The notes below the pieces were generated by a model that was not told where the DNA came from, made no database searches, and saw nothing but the letters and a program-made list of their open reading frames with translations. From positions 1 through 64,000 of the forward strand of contig NZ_CABFVH010000019.1 in assembly GCF_902141855.1 (NCBI RefSeq): a DNA stretch of 64,000 bases. Direction: 5' to 3'. The stretch comes from Methylobacterium dankookense. Its GTDB lineage: Bacteria > Pseudomonadota > Alphaproteobacteria > Rhizobiales > Beijerinckiaceae. Positions 15,493-26,078 of this stretch are shown piece after piece. Position 1 is the stretch's first letter, and each line of letters starts with the position of its first letter. The translations under genes were made by a program, and so were the position numbers.

Positions 15493-16395
15493 ATGCACGC
15501 GTGGACCGGCACCGGAACCGCAATCCTCGCCGCATGTCTCGCCGTGGCCGCTTCGCCGGCCCAGGCGCAGACGCGGCCGACCGCCCTCGAGAACGCCGCG
15601 CCCGCGGGGCTCGACAGCGAGCACCTGTTCGGCTTCGTCGAAGGCTCCGACATCGGCGTGCCCGGCGAGCTCGAACTGGAGACCGAGATCACCGGGCGCA
15701 TCGGCCGCCGCGGGGGCCGGTTCCAGGCCTTCGACGGCGGGCTCGTGCTGAAGATCCCGCTCGATCCGAGCGTCCGCGTTGCGCCGGGGATCGGGTTTCA
15801 CCGCTACGCCGTCGCTGGGATGCCCGATCTCGCCGACCGCCGGTCCGGTGGGCTGACCGGCGCCTTCGTGGAGACGCGCCTGCGCTTGCTGGACCGCCGG
15901 GAGGCGCCGTTCGGTCTGACCCTCAATCTCGTGCCGAGCGTCGGGCGCATCGAGGCCGGGTCCGGCCTCCCGGCCGAGAGCTACGGCCTGGATTCCGCCT
16001 TGCTCGCGGATTGGGAGATCGTTCCGGGCCGCCTCGTCGCCGCGGTCAATCTGGGGCTCTCGCTCGCCGCGACGCGTCTCGACGGGAGCGGGGAGCGCCT
16101 CCGCGGATCCGGCTTCGAACTCGCGGGCGCCCTCGCCTACGAGGCCCGGCCCGGCCTCTTCCTCGGCGCCGAGGCGCGCTACGCGGAAGCCTACGAGGGG
16201 CTCGGCCTCGACCGTCTCGCGGGCCGGGCCGTCTATGTGGGGCCGACCCTCTACACCACGCTCTCGCCCCATGCCTGGCTCTCGCTGGCCTGGAACGTCC
16301 AGGTGGCCGGGGAGGCGGCGGACGAGCCGCGGCCCCTCGATCTGACGAATTTCGACCGGCACCAGACGCGGCTGCGCATCGGCGTCAGCTTCTGA
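15493..16395 (+). CDS. Hypothetical exported, beta-rich protein
   Basis: A 300-aa protein with a signal peptide (about residues 1-25, ending AQAQ). The rest alternates short hydrophobic strands with polar turns (LELETEITGRIG, FETRLRLLD-like segments, LRIGVSF at the C-terminus), suggesting an outer-membrane beta-barrel ending in the aromatic residue Phe. I do not recognise the family. ATG 15493 is preferred because GAGG then lies seven bases upstream; ATG 15490 is only three bases earlier. Expression is probably governed by the 44-base palindrome that includes part of the ribosome-binding site. Confidence 0.7.
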   Translation: MHAWTGTGTAILAACLAVAASPAQAQTRPTALENAAPAGLDSEHLFGFVEGSDIGVPGELELETEITGRIGRRGGRFQAFDGGLVLKIPLDPSVRVAPGIGFHRYAVAGMPDLADRRSGGLTGAFVETRLRLLDRREAPFGLTLNLVPSVGRIEAGSGLPAESYGLDSALLADWEIVPGRLVAAVNLGLSLAATRLDGSGERLRGSGFELAGALAYEARPGLFLGAEARYAEAYEGLGLDRLAGRAVYVGPTLYTTLSPHAWLSLAWNVQVAGEAADEPRPLDLTNFDRHQTRLRIGVSF

Positions 16396-16619
16396 GGGCT
16401 GCGGCCTCTCCGACGTCCTCGTCTGCGCCCCGCCGGACCGTTGCCCGGCAGGTCCCCCGGCCGTGTCGGTGCGGGCGGCGATGTGCTAGGCCGGAACGCA
16501 AAGCCCGCCGGTCACGACGGCGCAGCGGGCCTCGGGTCGGAGACCGTGGGGGACGGGGCCCGGCGGCCCGGCCCCTGCATGCGACGTTCCTGCCCGGCCG
16601 GGTGAGCCCCTTCGAGACG

Positions 16620-17945
16620 ATGCCGCGCTTCCGCTATCGCTCCGCCATGACGCGCCTGCGCCGCTCATCCGCGGAGGCCTTCACGCTCTGGCGCGGACGG
16701 CTGCTGTTCCTGGCGGGCGGGGTCGGCGTCGGGCTCGCCGCGGTGCTGATGGCGAAATGCGCGGATGCGGCGCAGGCCCTGTTCCGGGACCTGATCGCCC
16801 CCTCCCCGCTCCTCGCCCTCGTGGTGACGCCCGCGGGCTTCGCGCTGGCCGCGCTGCTTGCCCTCACCGTGTTCCCGAACGCGCAGGGCTCCGGGATCCC
16901 GCAGGTGATCGCCGCCCGCCACAGCCGCGATCCGGGCTTCCGGGAGGCGCTGATCTCGCTGCGGGTGGCCGTCGGCAAGATCGCGGTGATGAGCCTCGGC
17001 CTGCTCTGCGGCGCGTCGGCCGGGCGCGAGGGGCCGACCGTGCAGGTGGGCGCCGCGATCATGGCGGCCTTCGGTCGGCTCACGCCCGAGCGGCTCCCCG
17101 GCCTGATCCTGGCCGGCGGCGCGGCGGGGGTGGCTGCGGCCTTCAACACGCCGCTCGCCGGCATCGTCTTCGGCATCGAGGAGCTCGGCCGGGCCTACGA
17201 GGCGCGCGCCACGGCGCTGATCGTCGCCTGCATCGTCGCGGCGGGCCTCACCTCCCTCTGGCTGGTCGGCAACTACACCTATTTCGGCACGGCGCAGGTG
17301 AGCCTGCCGCTCGGCCAGGCCTGGGCGGTGGTGCCGGTGCTCGGCCTGCTCGGCGGCCTGGCGGGCGGGCTGTTCTCGCGCCTCGTCATCGCCGTCGGCC
17401 GCGGCCTGCCCGGGCGGGCCGGACGCTGGATCGCCACCCGGCCGGTGGCCTTCGCGGCCCTGTGCGGCCTCGGCGTCGCCCTGTGCGGGCTCGCCTCCGG
17501 CGGCACGGCCTACGGCACCGGCTACGAGGAGGCCCGCGCCATCCTGCACGGCGAGGCCCCGGCCCGGCTCGATTTCGCGCCGCTGAAATTCGTCGCCACC
17601 GTGCTGTCCTCGGTGAGCGGCATCCCGGGCGGCCTGTTCGCGCCCTCGCTCGCGGTCGGCGCCGGCCTCGGCGGGGCGCTGCACGGGCTGTTCGGCGACG
17701 TGCCGGTGGGCGCCCTCGTGCTGATCGGCATGGTGGCCTACCTGACCGGCGTCCTGCAGGCGCCGATCACCAGCTTCGTCATCGTCACCGAGATGACCCA
17801 GGACCACGCCATGATGATCCCGCTGATGCTGGCGGCCCTCCTGGCGGACGCTGCCTCCAAGGCCGTCTGCCGCGGCGGCCTCTACCATACGCTGGCCGAG
17901 ATCATCCTGGCCAAGGAGCGCCAGCCGGCCGAGCGCGTCGGCTGA
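16620..17945 (+). CDS. CLC-family chloride channel/transporter
   Basis: A 441-aa membrane protein of about ten or more helices. All three anion-selectivity signatures are present: GSGIPQ (90-95), GREGP (135-139, gating Glu137) and GIPGGLFAPSLAVG. The FNTPLAGIVFGIEEL block keeps the inner proton-transfer glutamate position of E. coli ClcA, which favours a proton-coupled Cl- antiporter over a plain channel. No C-terminal CBS domains are present. ATG 16620 is used; ATG 16647 (MTRLRRSS) is a possible shorter start. It is a single gene followed by a family A repeat. Confidence 0.92.
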   Translation: MPRFRYRSAMTRLRRSSAEAFTLWRGRLLFLAGGVGVGLAAVLMAKCADAAQALFRDLIAPSPLLALVVTPAGFALAALLALTVFPNAQGSGIPQVIAARHSRDPGFREALISLRVAVGKIAVMSLGLLCGASAGREGPTVQVGAAIMAAFGRLTPERLPGLILAGGAAGVAAAFNTPLAGIVFGIEELGRAYEARATALIVACIVAAGLTSLWLVGNYTYFGTAQVSLPLGQAWAVVPVLGLLGGLAGGLFSRLVIAVGRGLPGRAGRWIATRPVAFAALCGLGVALCGLASGGTAYGTGYEEARAILHGEAPARLDFAPLKFVATVLSSVSGIPGGLFAPSLAVGAGLGGALHGLFGDVPVGALVLIGMVAYLTGVLQAPITSFVIVTEMTQDHAMMIPLMLAALLADAASKAVCRGGLYHTLAEIILAKERQPAERVG

Positions 17946-17948
17946 AAC

Positions 17949-18062
17949 CCGGGATCCCAAAGGGAGCACCCCTTTGGCGGGGTCTCGGGGCGGCGCCCCG
18001 AGGCTTCCCAGGGCTCCGCCCTGGACCCGCCAAAGGCCTGAGGCCTTTGGAAACCCGGATGG
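17949..18062. repeat. Intergenic palindromic repeat, family A (copy 3)
   Basis: GGGATCCCAAAGGGA..CCCTTTGG, CTCGGGGCGGCGCCCCGAG, CAGGGCTCCGCCCTGG and CCAAAGGCCTGAGGCCTTTGG in succession, between the convergent CLC and collagen-like genes. The last hairpin is shared with the copy near 32650. Confidence 0.75.
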
Positions 18063-18072
18063 GCTGCCTGCA

Positions 18073-19122
<1,050 letters not shown>

Positions 19123-19126
19123 TTAT

Positions 19127-19141
19127 GTTCTTGATTTGTTC
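19127..19141 (+). promoter_or_regulatory. LexA box (GTTC-N7-GTTC) upstream of imuA
   Basis: GTTCTTGATTTGTTC is an exact match to the alphaproteobacterial LexA operator GTTC-N7-GTTC, located 23 bases before the imuA start. It predicts LexA repression and DNA-damage induction of the imuA-imuB-dnaE2 operon, as known in Caulobacter and rhizobia. Confidence 0.9.
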
Positions 19142-19164
19142 TTACGGAGTCGGATCCTTGGCGC

Positions 19165-19929
19165 ATGGCCGGAGCCGAGCCGATGGAGCCCCCCGATGAC
19201 GCGATTCCGGACCGGCCAGCGCGCGAGACGCTCGCGCATCTGCGGGCCCGCATCGCCCCGGCCGAGGCCGCCTCCGGCCCCGTCCTGCCCCTCGGGGCCC
19301 CTCCCCTCGACCAGCGCCTGCCGGGGGGCGGGCTGGCGCTCGGGGCGCCGCACGAGATCGCGCCCGAGGATGTGGGGGACGAGGCCGCCGCCCTCGGCTT
19401 CCTCCTCGCCCTCCTCGCCCGCCGCCTCGCGGAGGGCCCCGGCGAGGCGCTCCTCGTCCTCGCGCCGGGCCATCCCCTGCCCTACGGCCACGGCCTCCTC
19501 GCCCTCGGCCTCGATCCGGGCCGGCTGCTCTTCCTGGAGGCGGGGGACGACGTGGAGGTCTTCCGCGCCCTTGAGGCGGCGCTGCAGGCGGGCTCGCTGC
19601 CGGCGGTGGCGGGCCTCGTGGCGGAGGGGCTGCCCCTGGTCGCGGGGCGGAGGCTCCAGCGGGCGGGCGCCGGCACGCTCCTCCTGATCCTGCGCCCGGC
19701 GGGCGCGGGGCGGCCGAACGGGGCGGCCACGCGCTGGCGGATCGCGGCCGCGCCGGCCGCACGCGATGGGGCCGCCAACCCGCGCCCGCGCTGGCGCGCC
19801 CGGCTCGAGCGCTGCCGCAACGGCCGCACCGGCGACTGGCTGATGGAGTGGGATGGTGGCGCGCATCGTTTCGATCTGCCTCACGGACTGGCCGGTCGTG
19901 CGCCTGCGGCGGGCGGGACGCCTGCCTGA
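19165..19929 (+). CDS. imuA: ImuA, SOS mutasome accessory protein
   Basis: A 254-aa RecA-fold-like protein of the ImuA family. It is identified by its diverged RecA-type core (LDQRLPGGGLALGAPHEI, then FLLALLARRLAEGPGEALLVLAP and GLDPGRLLFLEAGDDVEVFRALE) and by its place as first gene of the imuA-imuB-dnaE2 operon. In the known systems it works with ImuB to give DnaE2 access to damaged template; it is not an active recombinase. A LexA box lies 23 bases upstream of the ATG. It overlaps imuB by 77 bases in another frame, implying tight coupling. The N-terminus before residue 15 is poorly conserved, so the start has some latitude. Confidence 0.88.
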   Translation: MAGAEPMEPPDDAIPDRPARETLAHLRARIAPAEAASGPVLPLGAPPLDQRLPGGGLALGAPHEIAPEDVGDEAAALGFLLALLARRLAEGPGEALLVLAPGHPLPYGHGLLALGLDPGRLLFLEAGDDVEVFRALEAALQAGSLPAVAGLVAEGLPLVAGRRLQRAGAGTLLLILRPAGAGRPNGAATRWRIAAAPAARDGAANPRPRWRARLERCRNGRTGDWLMEWDGGAHRFDLPHGLAGRAPAAGGTPA

Positions 19930-21394
19930 GGACGGGGTGCCCGTGGCGCTGGCCGCGGCCGGCCCGGGCGGGCTTCGCCTCACCGCCGTCGATGCGGGCG
20001 CGCGCGCCCTCGGCCTGCGCCCCGGCGAGCCCCTGGGCCGGGTGCGGGCGCGGGTCGGCAGCCCTTTGCGCATCCTGCCGGCCGAGCCGGCGGCCGACGC
20101 CGCCGCCCTGGAGCGCCTCTGCCTCTGGGCGCAGCGCTACACGCCGCGCGTGGCCCCCTTCGGTCCGGGCGAGGATGCCTTCGGCCTCCATCTCGACGTG
20201 ACCGGCGCCTGCCACCTGCACGGGGGCGAGGCGGGGCTGCTCGACGACCTGGAGCGCCGGCTCGCCGCGGGCGGCATCCCCGCGCGGCTGGCGCTCGCCG
20301 ACACGCCCGGCGCGGCCTACGCGCTCGCCCGGTTCGGTGCCGCCGCGCGCAGCCACGTACCGCCGGGCGGGACGGCGGCGGCGCTCGCCGAGCTACCCGT
20401 CGCGGCCTTGCGCTGCGACGCGGCGACGGTGATCGCCCTGAAGCGTCTCGGCCTGAAGCGGATCGGCGCCCTGGCCCGCGCGCCGCGGGCCCCCCTCGCC
20501 CGCCGCTTCGGCGCGGCCCTGATGATGCGCCTCGACCAGGCGCTCGGCCTGCGCCCCGAGCCCCTGGCGCCGATCCCCGAGACCGCCCGCTACGGCGCCG
20601 CCCGCTCCTTCCTCGATCCGGTCTCGCGGCAGGAGACGATCGTCGCCGTCGCCCGCGCGCTGATGGGCCAGATCGCCCCCCGCCTCGCCGCGCACGGCCT
20701 CGGCGCCCTGGCCCTGCGCCTCTCGCTCCACCGGGTGGATGGGGCGGTGAAGGCGCTCGACCTCGGCCTGGCGAGTCCGGGGCGCTGCCCGGACCGGGTC
20801 GCCGGGCTGCTGCGCCTGCGCCTCGACCGGCTGGGCGCGGCCCTCGATGCGGGCTTCGGCTTCGAGAGCATCCGCCTCGACGTGACCGCCGCCGACCGGA
20901 TGCCGGAGGCGCAAGGGATGCTCGGGGCCGGCCCGGCGGAGGACGGCATCGCGGACGGCACCGCCGCCCTCGCCGAGGCCCTGGGCCAGCGCCTCGGCCG
21001 GCCGCTCCTGCGCCTCGGCGGGGTGGCGAGCCACCTGCCGGAGCGGGCCGACCGCATCCTGCCCTGGCGGCCCGGGACCGGTCCGGCCTGGAGCCCCGCC
21101 CCCCTGCCGCCCCGGCCCGTGCTGCTCCTCGCCCGCAGCGAGCCCGCCGAGGAGGTGCTGGCGCTCGCCCCCGAGGGGCCGCCGCGGCGCTTCCGCTGGC
21201 GTGCCCGCCTGCACCGGGTCGCCCATGCCGAGGGGCCGGAGCGGATCGCCGCCGAATGGTGGCGCGCCGACGGCCCGGCGCGCGACTACTACGCCGTCGA
21301 GTGCGAGGCCGGCCGCCGCCTCTGGCTCTACCGCAGCGGCCCCCACGCGGCGGAGCGCCCGGCCGCGTGGTTCGTGCACGGGGTCTTTGCGTGA
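19853..21394 (+). CDS. imuB: ImuB, catalytically inactive Y-family polymerase-like protein
   Basis: A 513-aa Y-family-related protein. The N-terminus RIVSICLTDWPVVRLRR is typical of ImuB: where active Y-family polymerases have a metal-binding Asp-x-Asp stretch, this one lacks the acidic pair, so no polymerase activity is expected. The second block (HLDVTGACHLHGGEAGLL) also departs from the catalytic Ser-Asp-Glu motif. A little-finger-like region and an ImuB-specific C-terminus (ending AAWFVHGVFA) follow. In known mutasomes ImuB bridges the beta clamp, ImuA and DnaE2. The ATG at 19853 lies inside imuA. Family assignment is firm. Confidence 0.9.
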   Translation: MVARIVSICLTDWPVVRLRRAGRLPEDGVPVALAAAGPGGLRLTAVDAGARALGLRPGEPLGRVRARVGSPLRILPAEPAADAAALERLCLWAQRYTPRVAPFGPGEDAFGLHLDVTGACHLHGGEAGLLDDLERRLAAGGIPARLALADTPGAAYALARFGAAARSHVPPGGTAAALAELPVAALRCDAATVIALKRLGLKRIGALARAPRAPLARRFGAALMMRLDQALGLRPEPLAPIPETARYGAARSFLDPVSRQETIVAVARALMGQIAPRLAAHGLGALALRLSLHRVDGAVKALDLGLASPGRCPDRVAGLLRLRLDRLGAALDAGFGFESIRLDVTAADRMPEAQGMLGAGPAEDGIADGTAALAEALGQRLGRPLLRLGGVASHLPERADRILPWRPGTGPAWSPAPLPPRPVLLLARSEPAEEVLALAPEGPPRRFRWRARLHRVAHAEGPERIAAEWWRADGPARDYYAVECEAGRRLWLYRSGPHAAERPAAWFVHGVFA

Positions 21395-21436
21395 GCAGGG
21401 GGCGGGAGAGCGATACGACGATTCAGGATGAGAGGC

Positions 21437-21587
21437 GGGTCCCCTCTCCCGTTCGGGAGAGGGACAGGGTGAGGGTCGAGAACTGTCAGGACAGAGCGGA
21501 GCCGGAGCCGCTGCACCGTCGCGACCATTCCGGACACTTCTCATCCCTCACCCCAACCCTCTCCCGAACGGGAGAGGGGACCTGTCG
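21437..21587. repeat. Large inverted repeat between imuB and dnaE2 (family B, CTCTCCC type)
   Basis: An arm around 21437-21477, with core CCCTCTCCCGTTCGGGAGAGGG, is repeated inverted at 21546-21587 (CCCTCTCCCGAACGGGAGAGG). The outer parts also pair (GGGTGAGG with CCTCACCC). Each arm is itself palindromic. It sits inside the imuB-dnaE2 intergenic gap of 283 bases and so may separate the operon's transcript or modulate dnaE2 level. A single-arm relative lies near 42968. Confidence 0.8.
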
Positions 21588-21677
21588 CGGTTCCCGTGAA
21601 TATCCGGAAGCCGGGTTCCCCGCTCTCGCCCCCGCAGAGGGGGGAGGAGGCGGGAGGCGCGCCTCTCGTGCCGTCCC

Positions 21678-24600
21678 GTGAGCGGGCCTTACGCCGAGCT
21701 CGCCGTCTCCACGAACTTCTCCTTCCTGCGCGGGGCCTCGCACCCGCAGGACTATGTGGAGCAGGCGATCCTCTACGGCCTCCACGCCATCGGCATCGCC
21801 GACCGCAACACCACGGCCGGGCTGGTGCGGGCCTACGCGGCGGCGCGGGTGAAGCCGGACAAGGCCCGGAAGGCGGGCGATCCGGAACACTGGAAGATCC
21901 GCTTCCTGCCCGGCATGCGCCTGGTGACGGAGTGCGGCTTCGAGGCCATCGCCTACCCGATGGACCGGGCGGCCTATGGCCGGCTCTGCCGCCTGCTCTC
22001 GGCGGGCAACCGCCGCGCCCGCAAGGGGGAATGCCTGTTCTCGCTCCGGGAGATGCTGGCCCATGCCGAGGGGCAGGTCTTCATCGCCATGCCTCCGGCA
22101 GGCCTCATCATGCCTCCGGCAGGCCTCATCATGCCTCCGGCCGGCCTGGAGATGCCGGAGGATTTCCTGGCCGCCACGCGGAAGCTCGCCGCGGCGGCGC
22201 CGGGCCGGACCTTCCTCGCCGGCAGCCACGCCCGGCGCGGCGACGAGCGCGTCCGCCTCGCGCGCCTCGCCGAGACCGGCGACAGACTCGGCGCGCCCAT
22301 GGTCGCGGTCTCGGACGCGCTCTACCACCATCCCGCCCGGCGCCCCTTGCAGGACGTGCTCGCCTGCATCCGCGAGGGCTGCACCCTGGCCGAGGCCGGC
22401 TACCGCCTGGAGGCCAATGCCGAGCGCCATCTGAAGCCCGCCGATGAGATGGCCCGCCTCTTCGCCGACCATCCGGAGGCCATCGCCCGCACCGTCGAGA
22501 TCGCCGAATCCTGCACCTTCTCGCTCGGCGAGCTCGCCTACGAGTACCCGGACGAGCCGGTGCCGCCGGGCCGCTCGCCGCAGGAATATCTCGAGGACAG
22601 GACCTTCCATCACGCGGGCTGGCGCTTCCCCGGCGGCATCCCGCCCGAGATCGAGGCGACCCTGCGCGAGGAGCTGCGGCTCATCGCGAAGATGGACTAT
22701 GCCCGCTACTTCCTCACCCTCTACGAGGTCGTCGCCTTCGCCCGCAGCCGGGGCATCCTCTGCCAGGGGCGCGGCTCGGCGGCCAATTCCGCCGTGTGCT
22801 ACTGCCTCGGCATCACCGCGGTCGACCCGACCGAGATCCGGCTCCTGTTCGCGCGCTTCATCTCCGAGAACCGCGGCGAGCCGCCCGATATCGACGTCGA
22901 TTTCGAGCACGAGCGCCGCGAGGAGGTGATCCAGCACCTCTACGACAAGTATGGCCGCGAGCGCGCCGCGATCTGCGCCACCGTGATCCATTACCGCCCG
23001 CGCTCGGCCATCCGCGAGGTCGGCAAGGTGCTGGGGCTGACCGAGGACCTGACCGCCGCCCTCGCCGACACGGTCTGGGGCTCCTGGGGCAAGGACTTGC
23101 CGGACGCCCATATCGTCCAGGCCGGCCTCGACCCGGGCAATCCCCTGATCCGGCAGGCGGTGGACCTCGCCACCGCCCTGATCGGCTTCCCGCGCCACCT
23201 CTCGCAGCATGTGGGCGGCTTCGTGCTGACGCGGCATCGCCTCGACGAGACCGTGCCGATCGGCAACGCGGCCATGCCGGGGCGCACCTTCATCGAGTGG
23301 GACAAGGACGACATCGACGTGGTCGGCCTGATGAAGGTCGACGTGCTGGCGCTCGGCATGCTCACCTGCCTGAAGCGCGGCCTCGATTTCCTGGAGCGCG
23401 ATTACGGCCGCGCCTATCCGACCCTCGCCGACCTGCCGCAGGGCGACTGCGAGGTCTACGCGATGCTGGCCCGGGCCGATTCCGTCGGCGTGTTCCAGGT
23501 CGAGAGCCGGGCCCAGATGGCGATGCTGCCGCGGCTGAGGCCGCGGGAGTTCTACGACCTCGTGGTGCAGGTGGCGATCGTGCGCCCCGGGCCGATCCAG
23601 GGCGACATGGTCCACCCCTACCTGCGCCGGAGATGCGGCGCGGAGCCCGTCACCTATCCGGCGCCCCATCCGGACCACGGCCCCGCGAACGAACTGCACG
23701 CCCTCCTGCACAAGACCTACGGCGTGCCGCTCTTCCAGGAGCACGCCATGCAGATCGCTATCACCGCGGCGGGTTTCACCCCGGCCGAGGCGGACGGCCT
23801 GCGCCGGGCCATGGCGACCTTCCGGCATGTCGGGACGATCGGCTCCTACGAGGCGAAGTTCATCGGCGGGATGACCGGCCGCGGCTACCCGCGCGACTTC
23901 GCCGAGCGCTGCTTCGCGCAGATCCGCGGCTTCTCCACCTACGGCTTCCCCGAGAGCCACGCCGCAAGCTTCGCCCTCCTCGTCTATGCCTCGGCCTGGC
24001 TGAAATGCCGGCACCCGGACGTGTTCCTGGCCGCGATCCTCAACGCGCAGCCGATGGGCTTCTACCAGCCGGCCCAGCTCGTGCGGGACGCCCGCGCCCA
24101 CGGCGTCGAGGTGCGCCGCGTCGACGTGAATGCCAGCCACTGGGACTGCACCCTGGAGCCGGCCTCGGGGCGCCCGCCGCCCGGCGTCGAGCGGCGCATG
24201 GCGGTGCGTCTGGGCTTGCGCCTGGTGAGCGGCCTGTCCGAGGCCGCGATGCGCCGCCTCGTGGAGCGGCGCGGCAACGGCTATGCCAGCATCGAGGGAT
24301 TGCAGGCGGCCCTGGCGCTGCCCCGCCACGCCCTGGAGCGGCTCGCCGAGGCCGACGCCTTCCGCTCCCTCGACCTCGACCGGCGGGCGGCCCAATGGGC
24401 GGTGCGCACCCTCGAAGGCGGCCCTCTGCGCGATCCGGTGCGTGGCACGGTGGGCGGCGCGGTCGCCGCGGACGAGCGCCGCGCGCAGGGGCTCGCGGCA
24501 CCCCTGCCCCTCTTCGCCCTGCACGCCGATGACGGGCTGTTCCGCCACGAGCCGGCGGTGGATCTCCCCGCCATGCCGCTCCCCGAGGCGGTGGCCGAGG

Positions 24601-25058
24601 ACTACACCGCGACCGGCCTCTCGCTGCAGGGCCATCCGGTCGCCTTCTTCCGGGAGCGCCTCACCCGGATCGGCGTGATCCCGGCCCGCGCGCATCTCGA
24701 CCGGGACAACGGCGCCCGCGCCAGCGTGGCCGGGCTCGTGCTGACGCGCCAGCGCCCGGGCACCGCCAAGGGCGTGGTCTTCCTGACCCTCGAGGACGAG
24801 ACCGGCATCGCCAACGTCATCGTCTGGCGCAAGGTCTTCGAGGCGAACCGCCGCGCCGCGATGACGGCCCGCTTCCTGGCCGTGCAGGGCCGGGTGCAGC
24901 GGGCGGGTGCGGTGGTCCACCTGATCGCCGAGCGCTTCCGCGATCTCACCGAGGAATTGCGCGCCCTGCGCGAGGGCGGCGTGCGCCTGCCGCCCGAGAC
25001 CACGGATTTCGACGCCCCGGTCGACCGCCGCGTCTTCCGCAGCCGGGATTTTCATTGA
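21678..25058 (+). CDS. dnaE2: DnaE2 (ImuC), error-prone DNA polymerase III alpha-like subunit
   Basis: A 1126-aa C-family polymerase for damage-induced translesion synthesis. It has an N-terminal PHP domain ([29 protein letters not shown]). The palm has the catalytic pair in DIDVDF at 404-409. Fingers, helix-hairpin-helix and a C-terminal OB-fold ([26 protein letters not shown]) follow. The start is GTG 21678, because the conserved ImuC N-terminus begins there. A 21-bp tandem repeat in the PHP region (22089-22151) adds three copies of a MPPAGLI-like unit. It belongs to the LexA-controlled imuA-imuB unit, though a repeat-filled 283-base gap precedes it. Confidence 0.95.
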   Translation: MSGPYAELAVSTNFSFLRGASHPQDYVEQAILYGLHAIGIADRNTTAGLVRAYAAARVKPDKARKAGDPEHWKIRFLPGMRLVTECGFEAIAYPMDRAAYGRLCRLLSAGNRRARKGECLFSLREMLAHAEGQVFIAMPPAGLIMPPAGLIMPPAGLEMPEDFLAATRKLAAAAPGRTFLAGSHARRGDERVRLARLAETGDRLGAPMVAVSDALYHHPARRPLQDVLACIREGCTLAEAGYRLEANAERHLKPADEMARLFADHPEAIARTVEIAESCTFSLGELAYEYPDEPVPPGRSPQEYLEDRTFHHAGWRFPGGIPPEIEATLREELRLIAKMDYARYFLTLYEVVAFARSRGILCQGRGSAANSAVCYCLGITAVDPTEIRLLFARFISENRGEPPDIDVDFEHERREEVIQHLYDKYGRERAAICATVIHYRPRSAIREVGKVLGLTEDLTAALADTVWGSWGKDLPDAHIVQAGLDPGNPLIRQAVDLATALIGFPRHLSQHVGGFVLTRHRLDETVPIGNAAMPGRTFIEWDKDDIDVVGLMKVDVLALGMLTCLKRGLDFLERDYGRAYPTLADLPQGDCEVYAMLARADSVGVFQVESRAQMAMLPRLRPREFYDLVVQVAIVRPGPIQGDMVHPYLRRRCGAEPVTYPAPHPDHGPANELHALLHKTYGVPLFQEHAMQIAITAAGFTPAEADGLRRAMATFRHVGTIGSYEAKFIGGMTGRGYPRDFAERCFAQIRGFSTYGFPESHAASFALLVYASAWLKCRHPDVFLAAILNAQPMGFYQPAQLVRDARAHGVEVRRVDVNASHWDCTLEPASGRPPPGVERRMAVRLGLRLVSGLSEAAMRRLVERRGNGYASIEGLQAALALPRHALERLAEADAFRSLDLDRRAAQWAVRTLEGGPLRDPVRGTVGGAVAADERRAQGLAAPLPLFALHADDGLFRHEPAVDLPAMPLPEAVAEDYTATGLSLQGHPVAFFRERLTRIGVIPARAHLDRDNGARASVAGLVLTRQRPGTAKGVVFLTLEDETGIANVIVWRKVFEANRRAAMTARFLAVQGRVQRAGAVVHLIAERFRDLTEELRALREGGVRLPPETTDFDAPVDRRVFRSRDFH
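22089..22151 (+). repeat. In-frame 21-bp tandem repeat within dnaE2
   Basis: Three units beginning ATGCCTCCGG; the first two are identical over all 21 bases and the third differs in its second half. Each encodes seven residues ([21 protein letters not shown]). It lies in the PHP domain after the VFIA segment. The identity at nucleotide level points to recent slippage-type expansion. Confidence 0.92.
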
Positions 25059-25091
25059 GGGCCGGCGCGATCGCCGTCATCCCACCCGCGA

Positions 25092-25206
25092 CCTCATCCT
25101 GAGGTGTGAGGCGTCAGCCGAGCCTCGAAGGAGGCCTCCAGGGCGCGCGAGGCAACTGGAGCCCTCCTTCGAGGCCTCCGCTGCGCTGCGGCACCTCAGG
25201 ATGAGG
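25092..25206. repeat. Imperfect long palindrome (family C, CCTCATCCTGAGGTG)
   Basis: The outer arms CCTCATCCTGAGGTG (25092-25106) and CACCTCAGGATGAGG (25192-25206) are exact complements. Inner arms GCCTCGAAGGAGG and CCTCCTTCGAGGC also pair. This hairpin type is widespread as a dispersed intergenic repeat in Rhizobiales. It fills the gap between the convergent dnaE2 and L,D-transpeptidase genes. Confidence 0.85.
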
Positions 25207-25292
25207 CCGTGTATGGGACGAGACAGGGCTCCGAAGCCGGAACCGGCTTCCGGCGACGCCTCACATCACCCGCCGCGCCTGCGGGAGTGCCG

Positions 25293-25871
25293 TCAGCGCA
25301 CGATCACCGTCGCGCCCACCGGCACGCGGTTGAAGAGGTCGACCACGTCGATGTTGCGCATGCGGATGCAGCCGGAGGAGGCGGCCTGGCCGATCTTCTC
25401 GGGCTCGTTGGTGCCGTGGATGCGGTAGAGCGTGTCGCGCCCGCCCTCGGAGAGGTAGAGGGCGCGGGCGCCGAGCGGGTTGGCCGGGCCGCCCTCCATG
25501 GCGTGGACGTGCGGCCAGCGCCGGATCATCTCGGCGGGCGGGTGCCAGGAGGGCCACTCGGCCTTGCGCGCCACCGTGGCGCGGCCGGACCAGCCATAGG
25601 CCTCGTCGCCGACCGTGACGCCGTAGCTCATAGCCTTGCCGTCGGGCAGGACGAGGTAGAGCAGGCGCTCCTTCGTCTCGACCACCACGGTGCCGGGGGG
25701 TTCCTTGGTCGGGTCGCTCACGAGCCAGCGGCCGTAGCGGGGATCGTCCTCGGCCTGCGGCACGAGGGCCATGAAGGCGGTGTCCCGAGCCGACAGAGTC
25801 GGATCGGGCACCGCCTTGAAGTTGCAGCCTCCGAGGAGGACGGCACACGCTATGATCGGGACGGTGCGCAT
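25293..25871 (-). CDS. L,D-transpeptidase lipoprotein (YkuD domain)
   Basis: A 192-aa lipoprotein. The lipobox LLGGC puts the lipidated Cys at position 16. The YkuD domain spans about 60-192, with His152 in RIHGTNEPEKIG and catalytic Cys168 in ASSGCIRM. Such enzymes form 3-3 cross-links in peptidoglycan or attach proteins to the meso-diaminopimelate residue. Start ATG 25871. It is a single gene, divergent from the deacetylase gene with about 200 bases between, and ends at the family C repeat. The length is typical for the short alphaproteobacterial YkuD lipoproteins. Confidence 0.9.
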   Translation of the reverse strand: MRTVPIIACAVLLGGCNFKAVPDPTLSARDTAFMALVPQAEDDPRYGRWLVSDPTKEPPGTVVVETKERLLYLVLPDGKAMSYGVTVGDEAYGWSGRATVARKAEWPSWHPPAEMIRRWPHVHAMEGGPANPLGARALYLSEGGRDTLYRIHGTNEPEKIGQAASSGCIRMRNIDVVDLFNRVPVGATVIVR

Positions 25872-26078
25872 GTCATCCGCCGTTCGAGGCTACCCCCCAG
25901 ATCCCAGGCCACGTCTCATGGTGGTTTCAGGAGGCTGGATAACCATAACCGCTCGCGGCACCGGGCCGTAGCCTCGGACGTTGGCTCCGTGCCACATTGC
26001 CCGGCGCTGTTGCAGGCGCGCGACAGACGCGCCGGCGCCCTGGGCTGCCGCAGCCTTTCCGGGAGGGTTCAGAGAGCC

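Noticed and set aside
21486..25055. 1189-codon open frame on the minus strand opposite dnaE2
   Set aside because: Its composition (Ala/Gly/Arg/His/Glu-rich with no motifs) is that of an antisense shadow of a GC-rich gene; dnaE2 on the plus strand has full family motifs.
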